Positions 9,792 to 16,319 of a DNA stretch of 49,322 nt are shown piece by piece. Below the pieces are notes generated by a model, which was not told where the DNA came from, made no database searches, and saw only the letters and a list, made by a program, of their open reading frames with translations. How positions within the stretch are numbered: the stretch's first letter is position 1; every line of letters begins with the position of its first letter. Source of the DNA: Devosia ureilytica (GTDB lineage: Bacteria; Pseudomonadota; Alphaproteobacteria; Rhizobiales; Devosiaceae); NCBI RefSeq assembly GCF_024273195.1, contig NZ_JAMZCU010000002.1, positions 718,158-767,479 of the forward strand. Reading direction: 5' to 3'. The translations under genes and the position numbers were made by a program.

Positions 9792-11339
9792 TTAGTCGTT
9801 CGAAATCACCGAGACCTTACGGGTTTTGCGCGCAACGACCAGGTGCTGGTCGGTGCCGGCAGCGTCCGAGAGTGCGCGCAGCAACTTGTCCGGCCCGATC
9901 AGGTCGGCCATCGCCTGAGCCAAACGCCTGAGCGCCACCACGATACTGGCGTCACCGCCCGGGTTGTCCGGACTTGGCCCGTCCGTGAGCACTTCGCGGA
10001 AAACATCCTGGATGTGCGGCGGCACCATCACCCTGGCCCCGGCCTGCACGCGGCCCGCGATCCTGGCGGCTTCGAATGCCAGGGCATGATCATCATGGGA
10101 CCGTGGCCACAAGGTGAGCGGGTTGATGTTGCCAAGCATGGCGATCTGGAACAGATCATCAAGGCCCAGATTGGTGTGCGGACTTTCGGCATAGGCTTCA
10201 CGAATGATGATAGCGGCCAGTTCCGGCGGTTCGCGCTCGGCGCGATCGTACGCCACCACGATCCGTTCGGCATGGGCGAGGGCGCGCGAGAGGATTTTTA
10301 CCGGCGCCGGTTCACCATCCAGAGGAATAGCATTGAGATTGCGGATCTTGGGGTGGCCGGCATATTTGGCTTTGGCCCAGTGTTCGACCTGTTCGACATT
10401 GTCGAATTCGGTCCAGACGACAAGGTGCCCAGTCCCGATGTCGCGCAGATGTGCGCCCGTGCGCGGCAAAGCCTTCTGCAGTTCGTCCCGGGCGCGGGTC
10501 CGATCTCCCAGCAATGCACGCAGGCCGCAATCGGCCAGGATGGCCTGTACAGCGAGACCCGCGCGAAGCCGGTCGACGATCTTGCGTGGCGGGTAGGCGC
10601 CTGGCGTCTCTTTACGCCCCTGAATGGGAACGAGCAGGAGGTCATCTCCAGACACTGGACCCACACCACCAACCATCGGGGTTGGGAGAAAGGTCGCGGC
10701 CGGGAGGGTAAGCCCAAGCTGGCCGATCGGGCCGTTGCGCTCCTGCCGTTCCTGCAACTTTGCACGCTGCCGAGCGCCCTCATGGCGGCGCTGACCCTCA
10801 CTCGTGCGACCGCGCCCTTTCGCTTCCGCCGCCTGGGTCTTTTCGGCTACCTTGCCTTCGGCGCGCCGGACCCGCTCCCACAATCCCGGCAATTCGGCGG
10901 TCAATCCGATCAGTGCCCGATCAAAGTTTTCCATCTTCAGCACCAGGCGTTCAGCCTCACCCCCGATTACCAGAACCGGCATGCCGTCATAACTGAGGAG
11001 CAACCCGGCCTTGGGGGGAGCGATGCGACCACTTGCGATATCATCGGGCTGCACATCGACGACATTGCTGGCCGCAACATGGAACTGGCCCGCCAATTTC
11101 GGGTCCGCCAGCAGATCGGCCAGCACCATCAGCTTGCCCCCAATCTCGCCGACAGCATGCACCATCAGTTCCGGGCCGCTGGCGCCGCCACGGGCAAGGT
11201 TGACCGGGAGCAGGTCAGGCAAATGACCTGTCGCTTCGAAGCGCGTGGCGAGACGCGCCACGATGTCGGTGATGACCACCAGCCGCCCGGCCGCAGGCGC
11301 GCAGTTGACGATGAGGTGCCAGAGCATTTCAGCGTTCAT
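9792..11339 (-). CDS. unrecognised protein of the mobile element, 515 aa
   Basis: I do not recognise a family. The N-terminal part is alpha/beta with LLLSYDGMPVLVIGG near residue 115. A basic, low-complexity linker of about 70 residues follows (AEKTQAAEAKGRGRTSEGQR and neighbours). The C-terminal half is mixed, with segments such as GTGHLVVWTEFDNVEQVEHW and HTNLGLDDLFQIAMLGNINP. There are no membrane segments and no signal peptide. Two starts are possible. ATG 11339 has AAAGGA nine bases upstream and is preferred; ATG 11348 lies three codons earlier. It overlaps the 11329-11832 gene, so the two are probably co-translated. A role in transfer or maintenance is only positional inference. Confidence 0.7.
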   Translation of the reverse strand: MNAEMLWHLIVNCAPAAGRLVVITDIVARLATRFEATGHLPDLLPVNLARGGASGPELMVHAVGEIGGKLMVLADLLADPKLAGQFHVAASNVVDVQPDDIASGRIAPPKAGLLLSYDGMPVLVIGGEAERLVLKMENFDRALIGLTAELPGLWERVRRAEGKVAEKTQAAEAKGRGRTSEGQRRHEGARQRAKLQERQERNGPIGQLGLTLPAATFLPTPMVGGVGPVSGDDLLLVPIQGRKETPGAYPPRKIVDRLRAGLAVQAILADCGLRALLGDRTRARDELQKALPRTGAHLRDIGTGHLVVWTEFDNVEQVEHWAKAKYAGHPKIRNLNAIPLDGEPAPVKILSRALAHAERIVVAYDRAEREPPELAAIIIREAYAESPHTNLGLDDLFQIAMLGNINPLTLWPRSHDDHALAFEAARIAGRVQAGARVMVPPHIQDVFREVLTDGPSPDNPGGDASIVVALRRLAQAMADLIGPDKLLRALSDAAGTDQHLVVARKTRKVSVISND

Positions 11340-11832
11340 TGTTTCCATTCCTTTGTTTTGCTGCGCGGTTCATGAATGACCGGATCGCAGAATTGGTTGG
11401 TGTTGAGGTCTGCTCCGTCGGGCGGGTACCCGACGCCTGTTCAGGGTCGCGCTGCACCTTCTGTGTCGAAGAGGCAGGCCTGGGGCGGGCGGGCGACGAG
11501 GGCGGTTGCCACGGAGGTTTTGGCGGTCGAGCGCCAATAGCCGGCGGTCGCTCGACCGCTTTGCCCGTGAGGTGCTGGTGAACCTTGCGTCGCTGCCGCG
11601 AATAGACGGCGCTCAGATGCCCCCGTGCCAGCGGCCGCCCATCGTCACGGGTGACACCCGCGCGCCGCAGGAGCTCGATGATCTGGAGCCAGGACAATCC
11701 GCGCGCCAGCGCCGTTGAAAACCAGCCGAGGTGCTGGCCAACGGCGATGTCGAACGAAATTCGCCCCGCCGGCCCCATCAGGGTCCGGGCAAATGCTGCG
11801 GCGCCGTTCTTGAGTTCGGTATCTTGGTCCAT
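11329..11832 (-). CDS. unrecognised protein with possible helix-turn-helix
   Basis: A 167-aa protein. The first 95 residues are folded-looking and contain LSWLQIIELLRRAGVTRDDG followed by RGHLSAVYSRQRRKVHQHL, a pattern like a winged or simple helix-turn-helix. The rest is a Pro/Arg/Ser-rich tail without secondary structure (PPKPPWQPPSSPARPRPASS). This shape resembles small relaxosome accessory or DNA-binding proteins, but I cannot assign a family. It overlaps the next gene by at least 11 bp. The ATG at 11832 lacks a strong ribosome site. Confidence 0.65.
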   Translation of the reverse strand: MDQDTELKNGAAAFARTLMGPAGRISFDIAVGQHLGWFSTALARGLSWLQIIELLRRAGVTRDDGRPLARGHLSAVYSRQRRKVHQHLTGKAVERPPAIGARPPKPPWQPPSSPARPRPASSTQKVQRDPEQASGTRPTEQTSTPTNSAIRSFMNRAAKQRNGNNER

Positions 11833-12035
11833 GATCTGAAGTCGTCGACTGCCTGAAGCGTGAAGCCTAGATGGGCCAGAGGCCCTTGGGCGTGGCAGGA
11901 TTGGCCGGAAAAGCGTGTTGCAGGCCGGTCGGTTAGGGAGGTTGGCCGGCCGGGTCTCGGAGCCCCCGGGTAGCCGGGCAGGAATTGCCCGACTGCCCGT
12001 GATTGCCAGCTAGACCAGGGTCGGCTCGCCTGTTG
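11833..12035. other. gene-free, hairpin-rich 203 bp; possible oriT or promoter region
   Basis: No gene seen. It contains short hairpins: CGGGCA-GGAAT-TGCCCG at 11975-11991, CCCGG-GTAG-CCGGG just before it, and GGGCC-AGA-GGCCC near 11884-11896. Such clusters occur in transfer origins, and the region sits at the upstream edge of the transfer gene set. There is no nick-site consensus that I can recognise, so this is a weak candidate. Confidence 0.3.
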
Positions 12036-12575
12036 CTATCGCGCCATCGGAGCGAAATGACCAGCAACAAAGCCCCGCAGCCAGGAAGCGGTTTCGCGTT
12101 CCAGCTTCTGGTCATCCTGAGGGTCAAAGGGCTTGAAAAGAGGCCGCCAACACACCGTGGGCAAACCGGACAGGCCATCGGAGCGCACCAGGTATGCGGT
12201 GCGGGCGATGACGACGTCCATGTGGAGGCTGCTGGCATCTTCGGCGCCGTCGAAATCGATGACGGCTCCAAGCACGGCGGAAGCGACGCGTGCGAAGCCG
12301 GCGTCATTCAGTGCCGGGCCGATGGCCATCCGGCACAAAGGATACTCGACGGCAGCGACCTCTTCGGCACTGACCGCAACGTACTCGATGTGCTCGCTTG
12401 CCGGGCCGAGCCTGGCATCGCGCGCTTCCTGGCTGGCATAAGCCTCTGCGCGGAACTCGGTGCCCATGACGATCATGTAGTCCCCATAGCGGGGATCGTC
12501 TTCCTGGATCGGCGCGTCCAGAAGCGGCGCGTACTTCGCGAGAATGTTCTCGCGGCAAAAACTGAAATTGACCAT
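12036..12575 (-). CDS. unrecognised protein, 179 aa, under a repressor-type operator
   Basis: No family recognised. It is acidic and soluble-looking, with SASEEVAAVEYP-like helices, VLGAVIDFDGAEDASSLHMD in the middle and a C-terminal ERETASWLRGFVAGHFAP. The ATG at 12575 has a strong AGGAGG ribosome site. The 21-bp motif found in front of the S24-type repressor also lies 67 bp upstream of this start (12642-12662). The gene is therefore probably controlled by that repressor and may be switched on with transfer. It could be a regulator or an anti-restriction-type protein, but nothing in the sequence proves either. Confidence 0.7.
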   Translation of the reverse strand: MVNFSFCRENILAKYAPLLDAPIQEDDPRYGDYMIVMGTEFRAEAYASQEARDARLGPASEHIEYVAVSAEEVAAVEYPLCRMAIGPALNDAGFARVASAVLGAVIDFDGAEDASSLHMDVVIARTAYLVRSDGLSGLPTVCWRPLFKPFDPQDDQKLERETASWLRGFVAGHFAPMAR

Positions 12576-12641
12576 CTCGCCTCCTTGTCGATGCCACCCA
12601 TTGGCATTGACCGGTTCATAGGCCGAAACAAAATCTTCTAC

Positions 12642-12662
12642 ATCTGAATTGATCTAACACGG
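12642..12662. promoter_or_regulatory. candidate repressor operator, copy 1
   Basis: The 20-base core ATCTGAATTGATCTAACACG (21 bp in all) matches the copy at 13494-13514 at 19 of 21 positions. It has a partial dyad around ATTRAT. It lies between the repressor stop and the start of the 12036-12575 gene, in the promoter region of that gene. Confidence 0.6.
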
Positions 12663-12672
12663 TAAACAGAAG

Positions 12673-13470
12673 CTAAAGGCCGATCCCTTCGATAGGCTCG
12701 CCGGCGAACACGACGCGATGGATTCCCTCGATGCTGTCGCGGGCATAGCGGGTTTCGATGCTGGGAGAAATCTGCCGGACGATAACCTCATCGGCGCTTT
12801 CATGCACCAATTGGCGGATATAGGCGATGATCGTGTCGCGATAATTCATGCGCCCTTTGACCAGGATCGACACATAGTCCTTGGGGCGAGCTATGGCGCT
12901 CTTGTGGGCGTAGGCCAGCTCACCCGGTTCGTAGCGCGGGGACATGGTCGTGTCGGAGATGGCGACGGCATAAAGCCCGTTCGACTGCACCTTGATCGGC
13001 AGGGTGAGGTGGTAGAGGGGGAAGCTCTCGACAATGCTGCCGCCATCAAAGCGACCGCCCGATCGATATACAGGAAACCTGCCCAGTTCCTCGGCTTTTT
13101 TGATCTCCGCACGCGACGCCGCCTGGTCCGCAAGATGCCTGGCAATGGCGTCAAGGTCAGCGGCGGCGTCCGGACTGAGTTCCGGCTCGGCGGGAGCGTA
13201 TTCTGGTTGCCATCCAACCTCTGTCTTGATCCGATCAATTTCGGCCTCGGACGGCTGGGTTCCTGTCTGCAGGTAGGCCTGCGTCGTTAGTAGAGCCCTT
13301 GCCAGGCGACCATAATTGCCCGCGTGCAACGTGAGTTTCTTGCCCCGCAAGAGATCTGACACAAACGTGGCGTTGAAGCGCCCGCGCCGGGCGATGTCTG
13401 CTTGGGATAGACCCAACTCGGCCATGCGTGCGGCGACCCGTCCGGCAAGCGTGGATATGTCCGATTCCAT
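12673..13470 (-). CDS. XRE-family repressor with S24 (LexA/CI-like) C-terminal domain
   Basis: A 265-aa regulator probably keeping the element quiescent. The N-terminal XRE helix-turn-helix covers about residues 5-60 (LSQADIARRGRFNATFVSDL is the recognition region). The C-terminal S24-like domain begins near residue 150 with FPLYHLTLPIKV and contains GLYAVAISDTTMSPRYEPG. In cleavable LexA/CI proteins this block reads DSM with a catalytic serine. Here Thr175 takes that place, and the later lysine block reads IRQL rather than KRL. Self-cleavage therefore looks impaired or altered. A 21-bp motif lies 24-44 bp upstream of its ATG and again behind it, which suggests autoregulation. Confidence 0.88.
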   Translation of the reverse strand: MESDISTLAGRVAARMAELGLSQADIARRGRFNATFVSDLLRGKKLTLHAGNYGRLARALLTTQAYLQTGTQPSEAEIDRIKTEVGWQPEYAPAEPELSPDAAADLDAIARHLADQAASRAEIKKAEELGRFPVYRSGGRFDGGSIVESFPLYHLTLPIKVQSNGLYAVAISDTTMSPRYEPGELAYAHKSAIARPKDYVSILVKGRMNYRDTIIAYIRQLVHESADEVIVRQISPSIETRYARDSIEGIHRVVFAGEPIEGIGL

Positions 13471-13493
13471 GATCGATCTCGAAAACCGTAGAT

Positions 13494-13514
13494 ATCTGAA
13501 TTAATCTAACATGG
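13494..13514. promoter_or_regulatory. candidate repressor operator, copy 2
   Basis: ATCTGAATTAATCTAACATG plus G, 24-44 bp upstream of the repressor ATG on the minus strand. It is a direct repeat of the motif at 12642-12662 with two differences. Autoregulatory repressors commonly bind here. Confidence 0.6.
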
Positions 13515-13588
13515 CTCGATGGGCGGCGATACCCCGCCTCGGCGAGGTCCTTCCTCCCTTTTGGATCGCTTTTGGGTCTGTGGAGGGA

Positions 13589-13660
13589 GAGGGCGGCCTC
13601 CAGGGAATGACGGGCTGAGGGCGAGAGAGAGTTCTCCGCCGGCCCGCTTGGAGAAACACA
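13589..13660 (+). promoter_or_regulatory. structured leader of the DUF932 gene (copy A of a shared leader)
   Basis: This untranslated stretch shares GAGGGCGGC, then TGACGGG, then GAGAGAG with CTCC, CGG, GGCCCG and GGAG with the leader of the ParB-like gene at 16243-16319, in the same order and at nearly the same spacing. GAGA / TCTC and CGGG / CCCG arms can pair, so it may act as RNA. Confidence 0.5.
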
Positions 13661-13735
13661 ATGAGCAGTGTGGAAGTTCTGGATGCGGTTCCTCGTAAAC
13701 ATGTCGGCTATCGTGTCGATGTCAGCCGGGGGGAG
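13661..13735 (+). pseudogene. 5' fragment of DUF932-type gene, cut by an insertion sequence
   Basis: ATG at 13661 followed by 25 in-frame codons (MSSVEVLDAVPRKHVGYRV, then DVSRGE), stopping at the left end of the insertion sequence. Joining base 13735 to base 15083 removes one copy of the 5-bp target duplication. That restores a continuous reading frame into the downstream DUF932 sequence, giving a protein of 397 aa. The ATG, not the later GTG, is therefore the ancestral start. Confidence 0.85.
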
Positions 13736-13796
13736 TGGAGCGCACCCCATTTTGACCGGACAGGCGGCATAGCCGATAAGGCATAGGCATGCGCCT

Positions 13797-14216
13797 ATGA
13801 GTACGACTATGTCCAAGAGTTCTGACGAGCCGTTTCGACGGGTCGAAGTCATCACCTCCGTGCAGCGCCGCCGGCGCTGGTCAGTTGCCGAGAAGGTTCG
13901 GTTGGTGGAGGAAGCCATGCAGCCGGGCATGAGCGTTTCCTACGTGGCACGACGCGCCGGCATTTCCCCCTCCCAGCTCTTCGCCTGGAAGCGCCGCATG
14001 CTTGAGGGCGGCCACGCAGCCGTTCAGGCAGATGAAGATGTCGTTGGCGCTTCCCAGGTCCGCGATCTGGAAAAGCGCGTGCGTGACCTCGAGCGCATGC
14101 TGGGCAAGAAGACCATGGAAGCCGAGATCTTGAGGGAGGCCCTGGATCTCTCGCGCCCAAAAAAACGGACCTCGCCCTTGCTGTCGTGGAGCAATCCCGA
14201 GGACGATACCCAATGA
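13797..14216 (+). CDS. IS2-like transposase OrfA
   Basis: A 139-aa DNA-binding protein. It has an N-terminal helix-turn-helix of the transposase_8 type (RRRWSVAEKVRLVEEAMQPG, then SYVARRAGISPSQLFAWKRR) and a leucine-zipper-like coil with RDLERMLGKKTMEAEILREA before the C-terminus. This arrangement is typical of IS2 OrfA. An A7 run at 14159-14165 is read A-AAA-AAA in its frame, a classical minus-one slippery heptamer. It would produce an OrfAB fusion with the downstream catalytic frame. OrfA alone normally regulates transposition. Confidence 0.92.
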   Translation: MSTTMSKSSDEPFRRVEVITSVQRRRRWSVAEKVRLVEEAMQPGMSVSYVARRAGISPSQLFAWKRRMLEGGHAAVQADEDVVGASQVRDLEKRVRDLERMLGKKTMEAEILREALDLSRPKKRTSPLLSWSNPEDDTQ

Positions 14217-15037
14217 GCGTCATTGCCCGCACTCTGGGCGTCTCCAGGTCCAACCTGATCGAGCGCGCCAGCAAGCCATCCAGGCTACGCGGACCTTATC
14301 GGAAGGCCGATGATGTGGCTCTTCTTGCCGAACTGCGTCCGATCATCGACCAGCGGCCCACCTATGGCTATCGCCGCGTGACGGCATTGCTCAACAGGCA
14401 GCGGCGCAAGGAGGGCAAGCCCACCGTCAACACCAAGCGTGTCCTCAGGGTCATGCAGCAGAACGGGCTCACCCTTCAAAAGCATACTGCCCTGCGGCCC
14501 GCGCGGACCCACGACGGTGTTGTCGTTGCCCTGCGCTCCAACATCCGCTGGTGTTCAGATCATCTCGAAATCCACGCCCGCAATGACGAGGTGGTGCGCA
14601 TCGTCTTCGTCATCGACGCCTGTGACCGGGAAATTATCGCTTGGTCAGCCGTGGCCAATGCCGGCATCTCCGGCGAGATGGTCTGTGATCTGATGATCGC
14701 TGCCGTCGAGCGCCGCTTCCAGGCCCTCAAGGTCCCACACCGGCTGGAATGGCTCTCGGACAATGGCAGTGCCTATATCGCCAGACAGACCGCACAGGTG
14801 GCAGCGGCATTGGGCATCGACCTGCTCTTCACCCCGGTTCGAAGCCCGCAGAGCAACGGCATGTCTGAGGCCTTCGTCAAAACCCTGAAAAGAGACTACG
14901 CCTCAACTGTTATCCTCCCAGACGCCGAGACCATCCTGGCCTTGCTGCCCGAATGGATCGACGATTACTGTGAGGTCCACCCGCACTCCGGGCTCAAGTA
15001 TCGCTCACCACGCGAGTTCCTGCGCCTCAGTGCCTAA
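14186..15037 (+). CDS. IS2-like transposase OrfB (catalytic DDE part)
   Basis: A 283-aa catalytic domain of the rve integrase type. The HTH_21-like region has PTYGYRRVTALLNRQ. The DDE core shows RWCSDHLEIH (first Asp), EWLSDNGSAYIA (second Asp) and SPQSNGMSEAFVKTLKRDY (Glu), ending with HPHSGLKYRSPREFL. The frame lies minus one relative to OrfA and is open from the slippery A7 run onward. The functional enzyme is therefore probably the frameshift fusion 13797-15037; the GTG at 14186 is only a formal start. Confidence 0.93.
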   Translation: MEQSRGRYPMSVIARTLGVSRSNLIERASKPSRLRGPYRKADDVALLAELRPIIDQRPTYGYRRVTALLNRQRRKEGKPTVNTKRVLRVMQQNGLTLQKHTALRPARTHDGVVVALRSNIRWCSDHLEIHARNDEVVRIVFVIDACDREIIAWSAVANAGISGEMVCDLMIAAVERRFQALKVPHRLEWLSDNGSAYIARQTAQVAAALGIDLLFTPVRSPQSNGMSEAFVKTLKRDYASTVILPDAETILALLPEWIDDYCEVHPHSGLKYRSPREFLRLSA

Positions 15038-15082
15038 ACCCAACCGCCGACTGTCCGGTGAAACGGGGTCCACTCCAGGGAG

Positions 15083-16201
15083 CGGATCGGGCGAGTGAGC
15101 TCGGAATGGTTCAACCGGCCCGACGACCAGCGCTATCTGTCCTTGTCCGAACTCTATGCCTCCGTTCGGGGACGGGCCGAGCGAAGCCGGACGCGCACGG
15201 TTGACAGTGCGGCGATCCGGGTTGAGGCCCGCAGCGGCAATCCTGAACACATGGCGTTGATGCTGCCGGGCACGGATAGTCCTGCGGCGCCGACGCACTG
15301 GAGTTTTGGACAGTTATCCAGCTTGGTCGGCGCGCCCGCCGCCTATCTGCGGCAATTGCCAGCACCGCTAGCCGCGATCAATCTGCAGTATGGCCTCAGC
15401 AGTCATCGTGCCGAACAAATCAAAACGCTCGAAACTAAGGATGGCCGGGTCGAACTACGGGCCGTGACCGGGCCCGATTATGGCCGCATCTATGACCACG
15501 AGCTGGTGGAAGCGGTGCAGAAGATTGCAGGTAACGGCACCGGTGACACCAGATGGAAGGTGCCCGGCGTGCTGGATTGGTCGAGCGGCATCTACAATCC
15601 CGATGTGGATATCGCCAAGGATACGACCACGCTTTATGCCTCCGATCGTGATGTCTTCCTGTTCCTGGTCGATGACCGCAACCCCATCGAGGCCGGGCGG
15701 CTGCCCAATGGTGAGCCGGACCTGTTCTTCCGCGGCTTCTATTGCTGGAACTCTGAGGTCGGCGCCAAAACCTTGGGCATGGCCAGCTTTTACCTGCGGG
15801 CGGTCTGCCAGAACCGCAATTTGTGGGGCGTGGAGGATTTTCAGGAGATCACCATCCGTCATTCCAAATATGCCGCTTCCCGTTTTGCCCACGAAGCCGC
15901 CCCGGCGCTGACGCGCTTCGCCAATTCCTCGCCCCTGGCCTTCGTCAATGGCATCAAGGCGGCGCGGCAGCAGATCGTGGCCCGCACGGACGAGGACCGC
16001 AGCGAGTTCCTGCGCGCGCGCGGCTTTTCCAGAGCCGAGACGGCAAAGGTCATCGAGACGGTCTTCGTCAGAGAAGGCCGCAAGCCCGAATCCATTTTCG
16101 ATTTCGTCCAGGGCATTACCCGCATGGCCCGAGACAAGCCGCATCAGGATGTCCGGCTCGATCTCGAAGGCAAGGCCAAGAAACTGCTCGATCGGGTGTG
16201 A
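15083..16201 (+). pseudogene. DUF932 (phage/plasmid-like) protein, 3' part of interrupted gene
   Basis: This is 372 codons of a DUF932 protein, a family common next to ParB-like and primase genes on alphaproteobacterial mobile elements and of unknown biochemical role. The domain is complete, with SHRAEQIKTLETKDGRVELR, GLGTG-like turns around TGDTRWKVPG, then DRDVFLFLVDDRNPIEAG and FRGFYCWNSEVGAKTLGMAS. Only the first 25 residues are separated by the IS3-family insertion. A GTG at 15095 with weak GGAGCGG upstream could restart translation to give 368 aa, so some function may survive. It precedes the ParB-like gene by 118 bp. Confidence 0.85.
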
Positions 16202-16223
16202 ACATCCCGAATCCCGAGATTGC

Positions 16224-16258
16224 GGCGCCGTCCTCAGAGCTAGAGGGCGGCGCCCTTT
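16224..16258 (+). terminator. hairpin after the DUF932 gene
   Basis: Stem GGCGCCG, T, CCTC pairing with GAGG, G, CGGCGCC across a 7-nt loop (11 pairs with one mismatch), followed by CTTTG. It lies 23 bp after the stop. Its 3' arm overlaps the start of the shared leader of the ParB-like gene, so it could also be part of that regulatory structure. Confidence 0.45.
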
Positions 16259-16319
16259 GTCGTGACGGGTCGACAGGTCGGGAGAGAGGCTCCCGGCGGC
16301 CCGTTACGGAGTATGATCC
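16243..16319 (+). promoter_or_regulatory. structured leader of the ParB-like gene (copy B of a shared leader)
   Basis: It shares an ordered series of blocks with 13589-13660: GAGGGCGGC, TGACGGG, GAGAGAG, GGCGGCCCG and GGAG, ending six to seven bases before the ATG. It contains a GGGAG-N5-CTCCC hairpin inside a possible GACGGG / CCCGTTAC outer pairing. Two genes of one element carrying the same leader points to joint control. Confidence 0.5.

Larger units (their letters stand above)
13736..15077 (+). mobile_element. IS3-family insertion sequence, IS2-like group (1342 bp)
   Basis: Both ends are visible. The left end starts TGGAGCGCACCCCATTTTGA and the right end reads, as reverse complement, TGGAGTGGACCCCGTTTCAC. 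The two imperfect repeats run for about 33 bp and share ACCGGACAG. The 5-bp target duplication GGGAG lies at 13731-13735 and 15078-15082. Two overlapping transposase frames fill the element. The copy looks complete and possibly active. Confidence 0.95.

Noticed and set aside
14159..14186. Sequencing error splitting one transposase gene
   Set aside because: The A7 run has the exact phase of a programmed minus-one slip, and two overlapping frames are normal for this family.
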